From positions 81,935-145,934 of the forward strand of contig BLJB01000123.1 in assembly GCA_013423325.1 (NCBI GenBank): a DNA stretch of 64,000 bases. Direction: 5' to 3'. Shown piece after piece: positions 9,714 through 22,400 of this stretch; the first letter of the stretch is position 1, and every line of letters starts with the position of its first letter. Position numbers and translations under genes: made by a program. The stretch is from Usnea hakonensis. Its lineage: Eukaryota; Ascomycota; Lecanoromycetes; Lecanorales; Parmeliaceae. A model generated the notes under the pieces. The model made no database searches and was not told the DNA's origin. It saw nothing but the letters and a program-made list of their open reading frames with translations.

Positions 9714-12700
9714 CTAATCCTCGCCGGGCTCATCATCGTCAGAGTGGTAATCGAAGTCATGCGGCACCTCCGCATCCTCTTCTCCTTCCCCTCCCTCATC
9801 CAAGGCGGTCAATACTCCAGCTGCCTCGGCTGCACCGGTTGATGCCCGAGTCGATTCCCCTTGAGCCACCGCAGCGTCAACCTGATCTTGTAACGTAGAT
9901 CCTAAAGCAGCGGGCTGAGCGGGCTTTTTAGCCTTCTTCATCTCCAAAAGCGTCTTCGACTCTGATGGCCTGGTGTCATTCAACAGTATAACGCCACCAG
10001 TGGGCTTTTTCACGGGTTCGTAACGTTCATCTGGGAAGCTGACAAATTTCAGCTGTGCGGGTAGTACTCGTGACATGTTTTCGAGACTGTAGCCCGCTTT
10101 TTCTTTCTCCAACTTCTTTTTCAAGCCTTCAGGCTTGTCGGGCTCTTTGGCGTCCTCGTCTTTCTTCTCGCCCTCGCCCTCAGTCTTGACAGCGGGTTCG
10201 TCGGTCTCCATCTTGTCCCCAGTATCTGCTTTTGGCGCAGTGGGAGTGTGATCGATGTCCATGCTTTCGCGCCTCTGCTGCTTTTCTTTCTTTTGCGCTC
10301 TACGCTTTGCCTGCGCAGTCGTTGAGAGTACGGCAGTCTTGACTTTCTCCGGAGCGTCCTCTGTCTTCGCTTCCTGCTCGGGAGGGTAGTCAAATAGACT
10401 AGGCCGGGTCGCGCTATGAAACTTGAAGCTGGGAACTTCAAGGTCTTGGTCGAGACCAATGACTGATGTCGGGGTAAAGCTCAGAGACAGGAAATGTGTT
10501 AAGGGGAACCAGTACCAGTATTGAGTGAAAATTGCCATTCCGACAATACCGGCCATGTTCAGATTACCCGTCTGGGTCTGGAGGCTTATCGTGCAATTGC
10601 GGCCACCAGCATCAATAATCCCCAAGGAAATTGCACTGCCGAATTTGGTCATGGCATCTTCATGTCGGTCGCCAATGGCTTTTTGCAGTGTCTTTCGGAT
10701 AGTGCCAACTTTTGGATTCATTGCCTCGTTTTGCTGTACCATGATCATGGAAAGCGCAATGAGTGCTCCTTGGCGGACGAAATCAGTTGGGTCCTTGATC
10801 ATTGGCTCCAAAAGATCGATGGCTTCGTCCAGACCAGTGCCTGCGCAAGATATACCTAGTGCCATTGCTGCGCCGTATCGAACGTGTGGGTTATACGACT
10901 CTGACAGAAGCTCAACCATACGCGGTACACTCCTAGGTTTCCTGAAGAGGATAAAACCTAGACTCATGACGGCGTATCTCCGGACATCATCACTGACGTC
11001 GCTGACCGCCACATGAAGAAGTTTGCGAACAGCTTTATTGCTGCCAGTACCACAGTAAGCAAGGGCGAGTGTCTGAATCCCTCCATATCGAAGAATTGGA
11101 TCAGGGTCCTCCAAAAGGCCGTTCACCAACTCATCGGCCCCTTCTTGCCGGCCATACATTATCAGAGCCATCCCAAGACCGACGCCACGGACGATCTTTT
11201 CATGTTGTGTTTCGTGGGCATACTGAATCAAAATCTCGAGCGACTTGATGTTGCCGGTCCCTAACATTATCAAGCCCATTGCGATTCCTACAGCTTCACC
11301 ATTTAGGGCTGAGTCGGTGTATAGAACATTCTTGAGATCATCAAAGATGTCTTCATCACCAGTAGCCATCCCAGCGAGGCCTAAGCCTAGAGCACCACCA
11401 TGCTGCACGACCTCTTCCGTTGCTTTCTTGAAATGATCACGAATAAGTCCCAATGCAAAAGTCTCGTGATTAGCGTAGATAAGACCCATCGCATAAAGAG
11501 AACCTCCCTGACTATAGACAGAGCCCGTGTTGGCGCCCTCGACAGTATCTTTCGGCAGATATGGCTTCAATAGTGTCTGCCCATTGCCAAGGTCGCCGCG
11601 ATGTATGACTCCAAGCGCAGCAGTGGCTGTAAATTTTGACCAATTGACCGCTTTACCAAGCCAATCCAGATTGTCACGGAAAAAATTTGCATTCATAGTG
11701 CCGGAGTTCATGAACCCACATGACAGGGTAACTGCGGTATGGAAAATCGAATTTCGTGCTTCCAAACTATCTTTGAGCTTGTTAAGTATAGCAACATCGG
11801 CATGATTGTTGCGGTAAAGGAATTCAAGGTTCAGTTCAATGGTTTTTGTCCCCGATAAAATTTCTCGTATCGAGTCGAACGCTGTCTCGTCCTCTGTGCT
11901 TTTTGGCCGGGCGTGATCCGCAGGATCATCCAGCGACGAGGTTGGAGCGGTAGCATTCTCGTTGGACTCTGACAAGAGCTTGTCAGTCTCTTGTGCGTCA
12001 TCGATTCTATCTTCATCCATCTTATCTACGCCATCATTAGGCTGAGTAGCTGTGGGCTCGGAGACTTTCGGAAGGCCTTCCCTAACCTTCTTCAAGAATT
12101 CTTGAGAGCTGTTGTCGTACAGGTCGAAAGCTATCTGATAGGCTTCGGCTACGCGGCGTGGACCTCCAGTCTCGACCAAGTCTGTTAGTAGCCTTGATGC
12201 CATAGAGTCCTCATTCAAATAAACGATGCATTTCGCTATCGAAAATACGTCTGGAGAGGGAACATCCCGTAGTAGATCAAGGATCAGACGCAGTAGCTAG
12301 TTGTGAAATTGATGTCAGTCAGAGTATACGCCCATCGATCTGTAAAAAAGGAACTGGGGTTCCTACCTCCTGACGCAGTCCACGCTCCTGCACTACATCC
12401 ATACAGATACCCAGTAAGTACTCCAGTAGCTCCTCAGCCTGTCCAATGCCATCTTTGACCGGCTTGTGTCCCTTCTCATCTTCGCTCGCACGGAGTATAG
12501 TCCGTCGAATAACATCGAACTTGCGTGCCTCTACTGCGATTCCTACGACTTGGCGATAACGCTTTTCCCGGAAACATCGTTCAAACAATTGATCTATTAC
12601 CGCTTGCAAAGGTTTCTGAATTCCTCGTTGCTGTGCGAGTGAGGGAGGTAGGGCAGTTGTGGGGACAGGGGCACCCGCAGGATCGAACGTACTTGTACTA

Positions 12701-13203
12701 TCTTGGCGTGAAAGTAGGGACTTTGACGGGAGAGTTGCCTGTGAGAATGGCATCGTAGGGGAAGCGAGACTTGCTGATGTACTCGTGGCGCCGTTTGTTG
12801 TTGAGGGAAATGCGGTATTGAGCTGAGCTGGTTGAGTTAAATCATTCGTAAGGGCTGTATCAGAGAGAGCAATGTAGGTATCCACGCATTTAGATATAAT
12901 GGTATCCTCGAATTCACCCTCGTGATCCAGGTCGAATAGCTTGCCGGCACCAAGCGCAAATACCATGCTCTCATTGTATTCCTGAAGGTTGTAGTAGACT
13001 TTTGCTGCGACGAGAGCGGCCAGCTCTCGCTCTGGAAAGTGAGGATCTTCGTACAGAGCCTCTACGTAGCCCACGGATCCGACTACTTCTGTCCATAGTG
13101 AGTCGATCTCTTCGTTCAATTTCCTCAGTGCGAATATCTGGAGCTCAGCATCTGGCTCTGATAGAAAGCCCACCACACCAGCTGCTGATGTCAATCCGAC
13201 CAT
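9714..13203 (-). CDS. RPN2: 26S proteasome regulatory subunit Rpn2
   Basis: Largest scaffold subunit of the 19S base; it carries Rpn13 and contacts Rpn10 and the ATPase ring. Two exons, 12367-13203 and 9714-12296, with a 70-nt phase-0 intron between GLRQE and LLRLILDLLRD; about 1139 residues. The N-terminal helical domain (VVGFLSEPDAELQIFALRKL) is followed by a Ser/Thr-rich insert near residues 130-180. The PC-repeat toroid runs from about residue 410 to 760, with motifs such as GLGLAGMATGDEDI, GVGLGMALIMYG, GGIQTLALAYCGTGS and YGAAMALGISCAGTG. A long charged Lys/Glu region with KKEKQQRRESMDID follows. The C-terminus is acidic (EDAEVPHDFDYHSDDDE), with a conserved FDYH segment. It is longer than yeast Rpn2 (945 residues) because of the inserts. 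Divergent from CET1. Confidence 0.96.
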
Positions 13204-14020
13204 AGTAACGTTGTAAGCTCAAGTGAGATCTTCGGACAGCTAGCGTATGCTTTATCTTATGTTGCGAATGAGTGAAACGGACCGGATGCTAGATGCCGAT
13301 CAATTTGAAAAGGTTTCTTCAGATGCGCATTCAGGTGATAGGGTGTAGGCGCAAAAGGTAGTGAAGCGATGCTGTTTGAAAGGTCTCAGGTGTTAGGCAA
13401 GCTTCTTACACGTCGAGTCAAGATGCTTGGCTTGGCGGCGGCAAAAAACGCTAGTACGTTTTCGTCAGCTCTGGGCAGGTAACCCCGAACGTAAATATGG
13501 TAGCGACAGATCAGATTGAAATTGCAGACATCGCTTTCTGGAAAGCATGGAGACAAGACAGATTCATTGAGATATCCTCAACTATCTCAACTTGACTTGG
13601 TATATGAGGTATTCAATATAGAAATTTTATGCCAACTCCGCGCGAAGCGCACACGACCCTCTTTCTAGGGATGTACGATTAGGGACTGAATGGATTGATA
13701 GTGGTTAGGGGCAACGATACTAGAAAGAGCTACCTGGAGCTGGCTCCTTCGACGTGCCATCATTGCGAAGAGGTTTTGGACATAGCGACCTCGTTATTAA
13801 GGCAGAGCCCCAGTATCTTCTCCACCAAGATCCTCACAAAACGCCATAACAGGGATTGATACAGTCAATCGTTGAATGTGCCACGAATTTGGCCGGCCCA
13901 AGCTGACCCTTTGATACGACAAGATTCACCTGAGGCTTTAGTATTGTGAAGAATATCGCTGGAGTTTGAAGGCATATCAAGGCGTAAAAAGACTAGGAGG
14001 GATAAACTCGTTCGGCAAAC
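13204..14020. promoter_or_regulatory. Shared upstream region of RPN2 (-) and CET1 (+)
   Basis: 817 bp between two divergent start codons. No coding frame with support. I looked for the yeast proteasome element GGTGGCAAA near the RPN2 side and did not find an exact copy. The only similar string is GGCGGCAAAAAACG near 13436-13449, which differs in one base of the first eight and is suggestive at most. Confidence 0.4.
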
Positions 14021-16815
14021 ATGGACATCAGATCAATAATCGACGCAGACGATGCGCCTCCACACAGAAAGCGATCCGTGTCAGGCCCAGGGAACCAAGA
14101 CTATAGACCCCGCCCAGCTGGATATCCTAATCCCCACCAAGCTCCTGCCCCAAATACTCAGGAGCGCCGTGATGGAAGGCCTCCGCAACCGTCGCCTCTA
14201 CAAACCATAGGAAACAGCGACTCTTGGGTAAACGGAGCTGCGCAAAGCGGCGTACGATCACCATACCAACAACTGTCTGCTTCCGGCTCCATCAGCGGCC
14301 AGTACCTTCCTCCACAGATGCCAAACCAAAGTCCTGTACATGGTCCTCACCATTCCCACCGTGAAAGTCATCAACCCTCAGGCGCGTCCATTAACCGCTC
14401 ATTTGGTCCATCGACACCACTGAGCCAAACTTCCAGCACGAGCACACCGGGAAGTGCGCACGGCCACTCTAATCTAGGACGTCCAAGCTCGTCTCACTCA
14501 ATACCTACCCCAAATTCTGCGCAGCAGCCTCCAAGCTATTTCCGAGAATCTCCACAGGCATCACATACTCAACTGAAGTCTCTGACTCAATCCCAGGCTG
14601 GCTCACAGTACATGAGCCAACCGAGTACACCTCTAGGGCCTCCATCCACCTTTCCAAAAGCCAACTTCAGTATCCGTCGTGAGTCCCCAGGAAGTCTTAA
14701 TCGAGAGCAAGCCCTCGTAACAGGAACTTATGGTCAGCCCCACGCTGTGTCGCCTTCTCCAGTCACGGCTGGGTCTCCACAATCTTATGGTGCTCGGCAG
14801 TCACAATCTATGAGCCACGAACCTATCAATATACGTGAACGGGAAAGAAGTCTGAGTGTCAGTCCGAAGACAAGGCTACCGAGTCTACCGACCATGAATT
14901 CATCGGAAATGCTTTCATCTGAAGCTGGTATTTGGAACGGGCAAGTCACGCCGGCTAAGCGCAAATTAGAAACAAATACGCCGGATTTGGCAAGCACACG
15001 TGAACCAACAATAAACCGAACACAATCGGCACAATCGCGGGTGTTTTCTATTGGAGTAAACGGTTTACTTAATGCAGCACCAACCAACGAGCCACGGAAA
15101 AGAGTGCATTCACAATCTGGAAATCCTTCGACACTCAATACAGAAAGCAAGAGGACGTCCTTCGATTACATACCTCGCAACCACATTTCACCCGCAACAT
15201 ATCCAGTGAACCTTCCCTCAGCTCCTCAAGTGCCATCTGACGCAAAAATAATGCCATCTCCCAAGACAGAAATTTCGGCTCTGATTGTGTCACCTTCGAA
15301 ACCTACAAAGAAACGAGCTCACGATCAAGGCCCAGCCGATGACGAAACGAAGCAGCCCATAGATGTGGAAAACATACCCTCACCAAAGAGCAAAGCTCCA
15401 GTTCCGTCTCTGCCAGCTACCAAAAAGCCTCGTTTGGGAGATTCGCTGACAAATCCCTTGTCAATCTCTGTTGAGAATAGTGATGCCAACCCATCGACAG
15501 CGTTACCAGATCCGAAACCAAAACCAGAGAAGAAACAAAAGCCTCCCCGGTGGAAGGAGATCCCAGTTTGGGCTCAATCTGTTCCTAGAGATAATCGCCC
15601 TTCGAGCCGTAATCCTAGGCGGGCACCCCAGTTGCAGGCCCCGATCGCTTCGGCGCCAGCACAAGCAAATGGGCACCCAAATGGAACGCAAGGGGCTAAT
15701 GGCCGCTCAAACCAGGCTAATGGTGTGCACATACCTGTGGCACAACCAATTCTTACGGACACTGGACCGCTAGGGCCTTGGGAGCCTAGTTTCATCAACA
15801 TCATACCTGCAGAGGAAATAGTCAAAATCATATCGGATTGGTTATTTCAAAACGTCGTTCTGAGAGACGATGTCGGGGTTGGTCCAGCGGGGGGTGGCAC
15901 CGGTGGAGGAGCTGTTCTGGAGATTGAAGCCAAGATTGGTCAACTGATCGACAAGAACACTAACGACCGACTTCGATTGCCTGTGCTGAACGAGTGTATT
16001 GTCAGCCACTCAGATCCAAATATACGAATCGCCTTCAAGAGCTCAATGACTGATGTATGCCCTTAGCTGTTCCCCATGCCACGATAAATGCTAATACCAC
16101 GTATCAAACAGCTTCAACACAGAGCTCTCAATCAATTCCTCAACGCAGCTCTCCAAAAGTCCCAGATCCGAGGCCCAGCATCCTCTACTAGTAAACCGCG
16201 CATCCCCATGGACTACAAACACACTCGAGAGACCGACACCTTCTACGAGCTTACGCAAGCCGGCGCCTTGGCCCTTCCTCAATCCTTAGCCTCGGGTGTC
16301 AACATCAATCCTCGCCATGCGAACAAATCAAAGGTGCGTATCACGACGGATCAAAAGACTGGCAAGGTGCTTGCGAAGATTATCAAAGCACGTGTGGCAG
16401 ATATCGACATCTACAGTCCAAACACACTGTTCGATTGGCGCATTAGTGTGAATGTGGAAATGGATTACAAGGGAGAGTTGACAGACTTGGTGGAGCCTCA
16501 AACGCGGGATGGCAAGCAAGCCGATCGGAACAAGGATCGTATGAGTTACAAGCATTTGGCGTATCAGATTGATTTGACGCAGGTCACGCCTGCCGAGGTA
16601 ATTAAAACACTCTCTTGGCTAGCCGAAGCTGACAGGAATGATGGTAGGCAACGTCCAAAACAGACAAGGAGCATGAACTCGAGATTGAAGTCTCTTCCGA
16701 AGAAGTCCGCAGGCAGGGTCAGCTTTTGAGTAGTGGGCAGGTCAGCCAATATGAGGATCTGGTCAGGGGGTTCGTGGATAATGTGAGGGTATTGGCTAGG
16801 CACTGCCAGCTCTAA
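14021..16815 (+). CDS. CET1: mRNA-capping enzyme subunit beta, RNA 5'-triphosphatase
   Basis: Removes the gamma phosphate from nascent mRNA 5' ends as the first step of cap synthesis, with the guanylyltransferase Ceg1 as partner. Three exons: 14021-16054, 16112-16597, 16648-16815; 895 residues. The first 590 residues are Ser/Pro/Gln-rich and probably disordered, much longer than in yeast (549 in all). The catalytic tunnel domain is C-terminal: VLEIEAKIGQL near residue 635 carries the first pair of metal-binding glutamates; DYKHTRETDTFYEL, KVRITTDQKTGKV, SPNTLFDWRISVNVEMDY and DRMSYKHLAYQIDLTQVT form further strands. Exon 3 supplies HELEIEV, the second glutamate pair, and ends in DNVRVLARHCQL. 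Without the 50-nt last intron (GTAATT, GCTGAC branch, GTAG) the protein would lack this motif, so the splice is needed. Confidence 0.95.
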
Positions 16816-17193
16816 GGCGAGGGTATACGCTTCGAACGGGCAGGCAGACCATGGCCAAAGGACAGGGGAATTTTAATGCCTTATTTTCGCAATGTGTATA
16901 TAGGGAGAGATATGATACCCCGCGCAAATTAGGCAATTCTTGTTTCATGACGGATGAGATAAGTCCAACCCGGCTGGCGTTGACATCTGAGCTGGCCGCG
17001 ATACAGACGTCACCTTCCCCGACGATTTTGTAGTGACAGCAATGCTGTGAGTGTGGACTGTGGAGGCAAGTCCAAATTAGCATTAGCGTTTCAATACACT
17101 AGCTCCGTTACTATATCGCCGTGTCCCAAAATGGGAAAATAGAGACTTGGATGGGACTGTTTGATGGCATCATAACGCTGGGTAACCGGTGGT
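16816..17193. other. Intergenic between CET1 and COX10
   Basis: 3' flank of CET1 and promoter of COX10, both on the + strand. No gene or repeat recognised. Confidence 0.45.
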
Positions 17194-18741
17194 ATGTCAC
17201 TGCGAGCCAAAATTTCCAGGTCCCGCCTAGGTGAGGTTGACCAAACATGTGCAAGATGTCTGTTGCGTCTTCATAGGACGAGAACGACCAGGCGGCCGTT
17301 CAGCGCCTCCGCATCACACAATGAAGCCATTTCAGGCAACGCTAAGCTTGGAAAGCTGCTACGGAGAAACTATTTCTCTGCCAATGGAAGCCTCATTATC
17401 TCCAATGCTCAATGGCAGACGCCAAATACGCGATACGAGTTAGCCAGACCTCCGCGCCCACCGATACAGGAAGACGGATCTGCGACAACTTTGGGAACTA
17501 TATTGCAGAGCCAGCCCACGCCTGAGACCTCGAATGGCTCCTCGCAACTTCCACACCGAAAAAGGAAGCGGTTAAGGGCTGGGACCGATGCGGAAGCTCC
17601 TCTCCCTCTCGATGCGTCCTCTCGCCTCTCCACTTTATCCTCGACCATGCCTGCCACATCTTTTCGTCGACTGCTCACGACCTGTCTCTCCCTCTCAAAA
17701 CCACGCCTCTCTTTCCTGATCGTATTGACTACAGCGACGGCATACTCGTTATACCCTGTCCCCACGCTGCTCCTACCATCGAGCACCGCATCTCCCTCCC
17801 TATCGGCTCTGACTCTCATCTTCCTCACTTCGGGTACCGCCCTCTGCTGCGCCTCGGCAAACGCCCTGAACATGCTGTTGGAGCCCAAGTACGATGCTCA
17901 AATGAGCCGCACACGGAACCGACCCCTTGTTCGCGGCCTCATCAGCAAAAAAGGAGCTCTGATATTCGCAGCCGCTGCCGGTACCTTAGGAGTGGGAAGC
18001 TTGTGGTTCGGCGTCAATCCTACTGTAGCCTTCTTGGGAGGGTTGAACATTGTGCTCTATGCTGGAATATATACGCCCATGAAAAGGATTTCCGTCCTAA
18101 ACACTTGGGCTGGTGCAATAGTCGGCGGCATTCCGCCATTGATGGGCTGGGCGGCGGCAGCAGGACAAAGTGCGACAGGCAACGGGGAATGGAGAGAACT
18201 TCTATTCAGCGAAGGAAGCGTTGGTGGGTGGCTTCTTGCAGGACTGCTCTTCGCATGGCAATTTCCACATTTTAATTCACTGAGCTGGCCTATCCGGGAG
18301 GAGTACAAGAACGCGGGATACCGCATGCTTGCGTGGACAAATGCTAGGATGAACGGCAGAGTGGCGCTCCGATATGCGATACTCTGCTTCCCAATATGTG
18401 CTGGCCTGTGGTGGTTCGAGATTACGGACCAAGGATTTTTGGTCACGAGCAGCATTGTCAATGCGTGGATGGTCAAGGAGGCGTGGAGATTCTGGAGAAA
18501 GGAAGGGCACAAGGGAAGTGCCAGGGGCCTGTTCTGGGCGAGTGTCTGGCATTTGCCGGTGGTTATGGTGCTGGCTATGGTGCATAAGAAGGGGCTGTGG
18601 GAGGGAATATGGAAGCGGCTGAACGTTGAAGCTGAAGACGAAGACCTTTGGCTGGATGATGAAGAGGTAGAGACTCGTGATAGTAGTACTGATGGGCATC
18701 CATTACGGGTGACTAGAGCCCTTGTCTCCAGTGCAGAGTAA
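17194..18741 (+). CDS. COX10: Protohaem IX farnesyltransferase (haem O synthase), mitochondrial
   Basis: Transfers a farnesyl group to haem B to give haem O, the precursor of haem A for cytochrome oxidase; acts in the mitochondrial inner membrane. Single exon, 515 residues. The basic N-terminus (SLRAKISRSRL, RTRTTRRPFSASAS) is a mitochondrial presequence. The UbiA-type membrane domain starts near residue 160. The first aspartate-rich motif is NMLLEPKYDAQMSRTRNRPL near residue 228; the second conserved loop is YTPMKRISVLNTWAGAIVGG near 292, followed by the PLMGWAAAAG, AWQFPHFNSLSW and YKNAGYRML segments typical of Cox10. Length fits fungal Cox10. The long linker at 80-150 is rich in Ser/Thr/Pro. 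The start at 17194 gives the full presequence; no alternative is needed. Confidence 0.96.
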   Translation: MSLRAKISRSRLGEVDQTCARCLLRLHRTRTTRRPFSASASHNEAISGNAKLGKLLRRNYFSANGSLIISNAQWQTPNTRYELARPPRPPIQEDGSATTLGTILQSQPTPETSNGSSQLPHRKRKRLRAGTDAEAPLPLDASSRLSTLSSTMPATSFRRLLTTCLSLSKPRLSFLIVLTTATAYSLYPVPTLLLPSSTASPSLSALTLIFLTSGTALCCASANALNMLLEPKYDAQMSRTRNRPLVRGLISKKGALIFAAAAGTLGVGSLWFGVNPTVAFLGGLNIVLYAGIYTPMKRISVLNTWAGAIVGGIPPLMGWAAAAGQSATGNGEWRELLFSEGSVGGWLLAGLLFAWQFPHFNSLSWPIREEYKNAGYRMLAWTNARMNGRVALRYAILCFPICAGLWWFEITDQGFLVTSSIVNAWMVKEAWRFWRKEGHKGSARGLFWASVWHLPVVMVLAMVHKKGLWEGIWKRLNVEAEDEDLWLDDEEVETRDSSTDGHPLRVTRALVSSAE

Positions 18742-19458
18742 TACGAGCATCGTATCTTGGCAGATTCTGAATCATGATTTCTTCCCTGAATATTTGGTGA
18801 AGCTCCGCATTACGGCTCAAAGCTCTGATGTTCGAGAAGTCGAACCACTGAGTGATCCTGAAGTCCCTCCCAAACTACACCAGCCCCAAACCCCCCAGCC
18901 AATTCTCCACGTTCGCTACATCTTCTCGTCGACTCTGAAGCCAACCAAGAAAATGGGGATCTACAGTTGTAGATTAGGGGATTATGGAAAACTATTACAT
19001 GCCCGGTTACGGGATCGACGTTCAAAGATGATCGGCCAGATTGAAGCAATTGGGGTCGTTGAATTTCCGAGAGAGAATGAAAAGGGTCGTCGAAGGAGGG
19101 GGATATTTATTTTGGAGCTCGCTGTCCGATATGCTATTTGTGCAAGTAATGGCTACCCGGCGTGGTACATCAAGAGCATCATCATGAGGCACGGGGAATA
19201 AGACTGGGAGGGAGGGGGAAAGGAAGGGAGGAAGAGAGGATATGTAATTGGCAGTAATATATGTCGTCTGAGGACTATGGAGATGTGAGAAATCTTGGCG
19301 ATTTGCGAACCGAATGAGAGATTTTCTTTTTACAGTCACAGATAATGGAGTTCTCATACTCAATCAACGTGAGCTAAAGAGGTGGTCTTAGGTCTGTACA
19401 AAGCTTGATGCTGCCTGCTGTCCACAATCTGTTGTACACTTTCCGTCTCCGCTAAAGT
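18742..19458. other. Interval between convergent COX10 and the ZZ/EF-hand gene
   Basis: 3' flanks only. Overlapping open frames on both strands have no family resemblance. I see no RNA gene or mobile element. Confidence 0.45.
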
Positions 19459-22400
19459 TCAAAAGCTGGCGATCTCAATCCAGCTTCCCAGGAATCCCAA
19501 CGCCAGCCCCTTTTCTCCTTTCATAACATCTTCCCACTCAGCAAAGTTGAGCCTTCCCGGCCCGCCGCGTTCCTCATCCTCGGCCGCAAGCATGTCCAGC
19601 GCAGCATAGTATCTCAACATGTCGGGATCGGGCTTCACAGCTGAAATGCCGGTCTCCTCAAGACTCTGGTCCTGGCTGAGGTGGTCATTGGATGGGACGC
19701 CGGTCATGGTTGCTTTGGGAGTCAGCTCGGGAGTGGAGGTCGAGGTGGGAATGTCCTTGCTCGATTTTGCCGAAGTTATTGCAAGACTGTTGGGTCGATT
19801 TTGGGGCAGTGTCGGGTCTGGAAGCGGAAGGCTCCCCAATTCAAACCCTGTTTGCGATGTATGGATGTTGGGTTGAGGGGGGGTCAACACTGAATCTGTG
19901 ATATCGCTGGTTCCGTCTAATTGGAGAGTCTGGTCAATGGGTCTATTCTGTGGGAGCGTTGGATCCGGTATTTGCGATAGAGTGCTAGAAGAGTTGCTAG
20001 ACGAGACTGCAGCGTAGCCGGATTCAGCAAGCAGGTCATCCAAAGGTTTCTGCTCAATGGTCTTTTCAAGAGCCAGAGGGTTGGCCTCGTTGAATGCAGC
20101 AACGGAGTTGTGGAGATCTCCGAGTGCTTTGGGAGGGAAAATCGGCTCGGGGTCTTCATTTGGCGTAGGTTTGAGCTCCCCTTCATCTTGGATTACTTCT
20201 CGTTCCGCGTCCTCCGTACTTCCGCGCAGGATCGCCCATAGCTTTTCCTCTTCCTCAAGAATCTTCTTTGAAGGTTCACCGCATTTACCGCAATGGAGAA
20301 AAGGCGTTACTCCATCTTGACCACAACTCGAACAGACAACCGGTAGATTGTCAGTATTGTCAGTATTGCCCACCTCTGCAGAGGGGTTTCCGCAGGATGT
20401 ACAAACCTGCCCAGCCCGTATCCAGGTCACTGCTTCCGAGGTATTGCAGCGAGAACACTGTTCCCCAGTTTGACTGTCTATCACGCCCGTTTCCATTAGT
20501 GACATGAACGTGAGAAGTTCGTCGGCGTCGCATGTCTCTTCAATCTCTTGAGTACCTAGACAGCCGCGTCGCAGGCTCTGTTGTTTGAGACGCCACCGCT
20601 TCTGGTAAACATTTAGGTAGAATTTAATTTCCCTAGGGTCCTTCACAAAGGCAACGATGTCTGCGCGATGCCTGTCTCTCATGCACCTCGTACGAAGCTC
20701 CGCAAGCGCTAGATCTTCTCTCAATCTGAAAAGAGGATCAAGTAGTTCATTCAATGCTTCCTGAGTGACCTGATAGAGCACCTCCCGTCCAACGTCTTTC
20801 TCGGGCTCCGGTACAAAACCACCCCAGCGTTCGTTGACGGGAACACTACGTGACGAAATTGAAGTTGCTCTAGACCGAGATTCGTGCTCATCGTCGGTAC
20901 CAACATCATCTCGAAATCGCACCTTTGATGATGAGCGAGAGCGACGTGAAGACGACGACGGGACAGATTTGCGTTGCTCTTCAGCTGGTTCCTGGGGAAC
21001 TGGGGCATCGATCATGCCGCTAATGTGGCTGACAAGTGAATCAAATCTTGCAACGAAGTCAATTGCATCATGTTGAAGTGACCCGTATCCAGACAAATCC
21101 TCGATGATTTCTCTGCTGCCCCAGTCATTAGTAATCATATCTAAGACAACATTGACCAGGTTCTCTGGAGACTCCACTGGCCACTCCATAGCTTTGATGC
21201 TTTCGATCAAACCTACGCGGAGTTCGCCGGCTTTAGCGGATCCTAGGATACGTACAAGATCATCCTTTCGTGACTTGTCCATCTTGCGCAGTGAAGTAGC
21301 GTTATTTCCATCGTCAGACTCTGCTGGTCTGTCTTCCTTAACAGCGTTTTCTCCTTCGAGATAAAAAGATTGCCTCTGTTTCCTGTTGCGAAGGGCGATC
21401 CGTCTGACAAATTGGCGTTCCTGATGCTCTCTCGCGACCCTCTCATGAGCGGCGCGTCGAATCGAATCTTGATCCTGGAGGTTGTTTACGTCTTTCAGCT
21501 CCGTCACATCCGGTAACACCTTGTGAAGGTCGACGTCGGTAATAGCTCCAGGAGGCCATTTGTCGTTTTTGATAACGTCTCCAACCCACGGCCCAATTAT
21601 TCCCTTCCGTTGCACGTGCCCAAATCGGGCTGCTTCTGTAGAATCGGCCAGTATTTCGTCGGGATCCGCTACCTCATGATCTCTATCATCGACCGCACCC
21701 CCAATATCGTCGTATATCTGATAGTCACCATGCCCATCTCGACGTTTCCCCTCACTTGTTCTTAAACGCTCACCCGGCGGAATAGCGCCGGAGAATGCTG
21801 AGCTAAGCGGCTGGCTACCGAGGACGATATCCCTTGCTCCATTTTCGGACACGTCATCCTCCATTCCGGTAACGATGTCCAGTGTGAGCTCTTTGGTAAG
21901 CGTATAGTACGCCCTAAACATTCGCAAGAAGTCTTTACGATCGACAAAGCCGTCATTGTCGATATCGTACCCTTTGAAAACTCGCTTCCAGCGTTCGTCA
22001 GCTTTTTTTCTTGTAAGAGCTGCCCGTCCATGAATGAACTCTCCGAAGCCAATCAGTCCATCGTTATCCACGTCGTAGAATGAGAAGGCGCGGTCGTAAA
22101 TTAGGTTTGGAGGCGGAGGGCGCGTCGAAGTGTTTGGTACAAAACATTTGTCAAAGGTCCTACGATCGATCGCTAGATTATATTCGCAAGGATCATCGTC
22201 CCACTCAGTTGCTGCCAAACACCTGAACTGCTCCCAAAGAGCCTCGATTTCTACAGCTTGATAACCAGTTTCCCCCTTGAACTTCTCCATCATTTCTTTG
22301 GGAATGCTGTACGTCACGGTGGTTGGCCTTCCTGGATACCAAATGGGCTGGCACTGCCTCGAATTGCCAAGAAACGGTGCTGGAATTCGGACTTTGTAAA

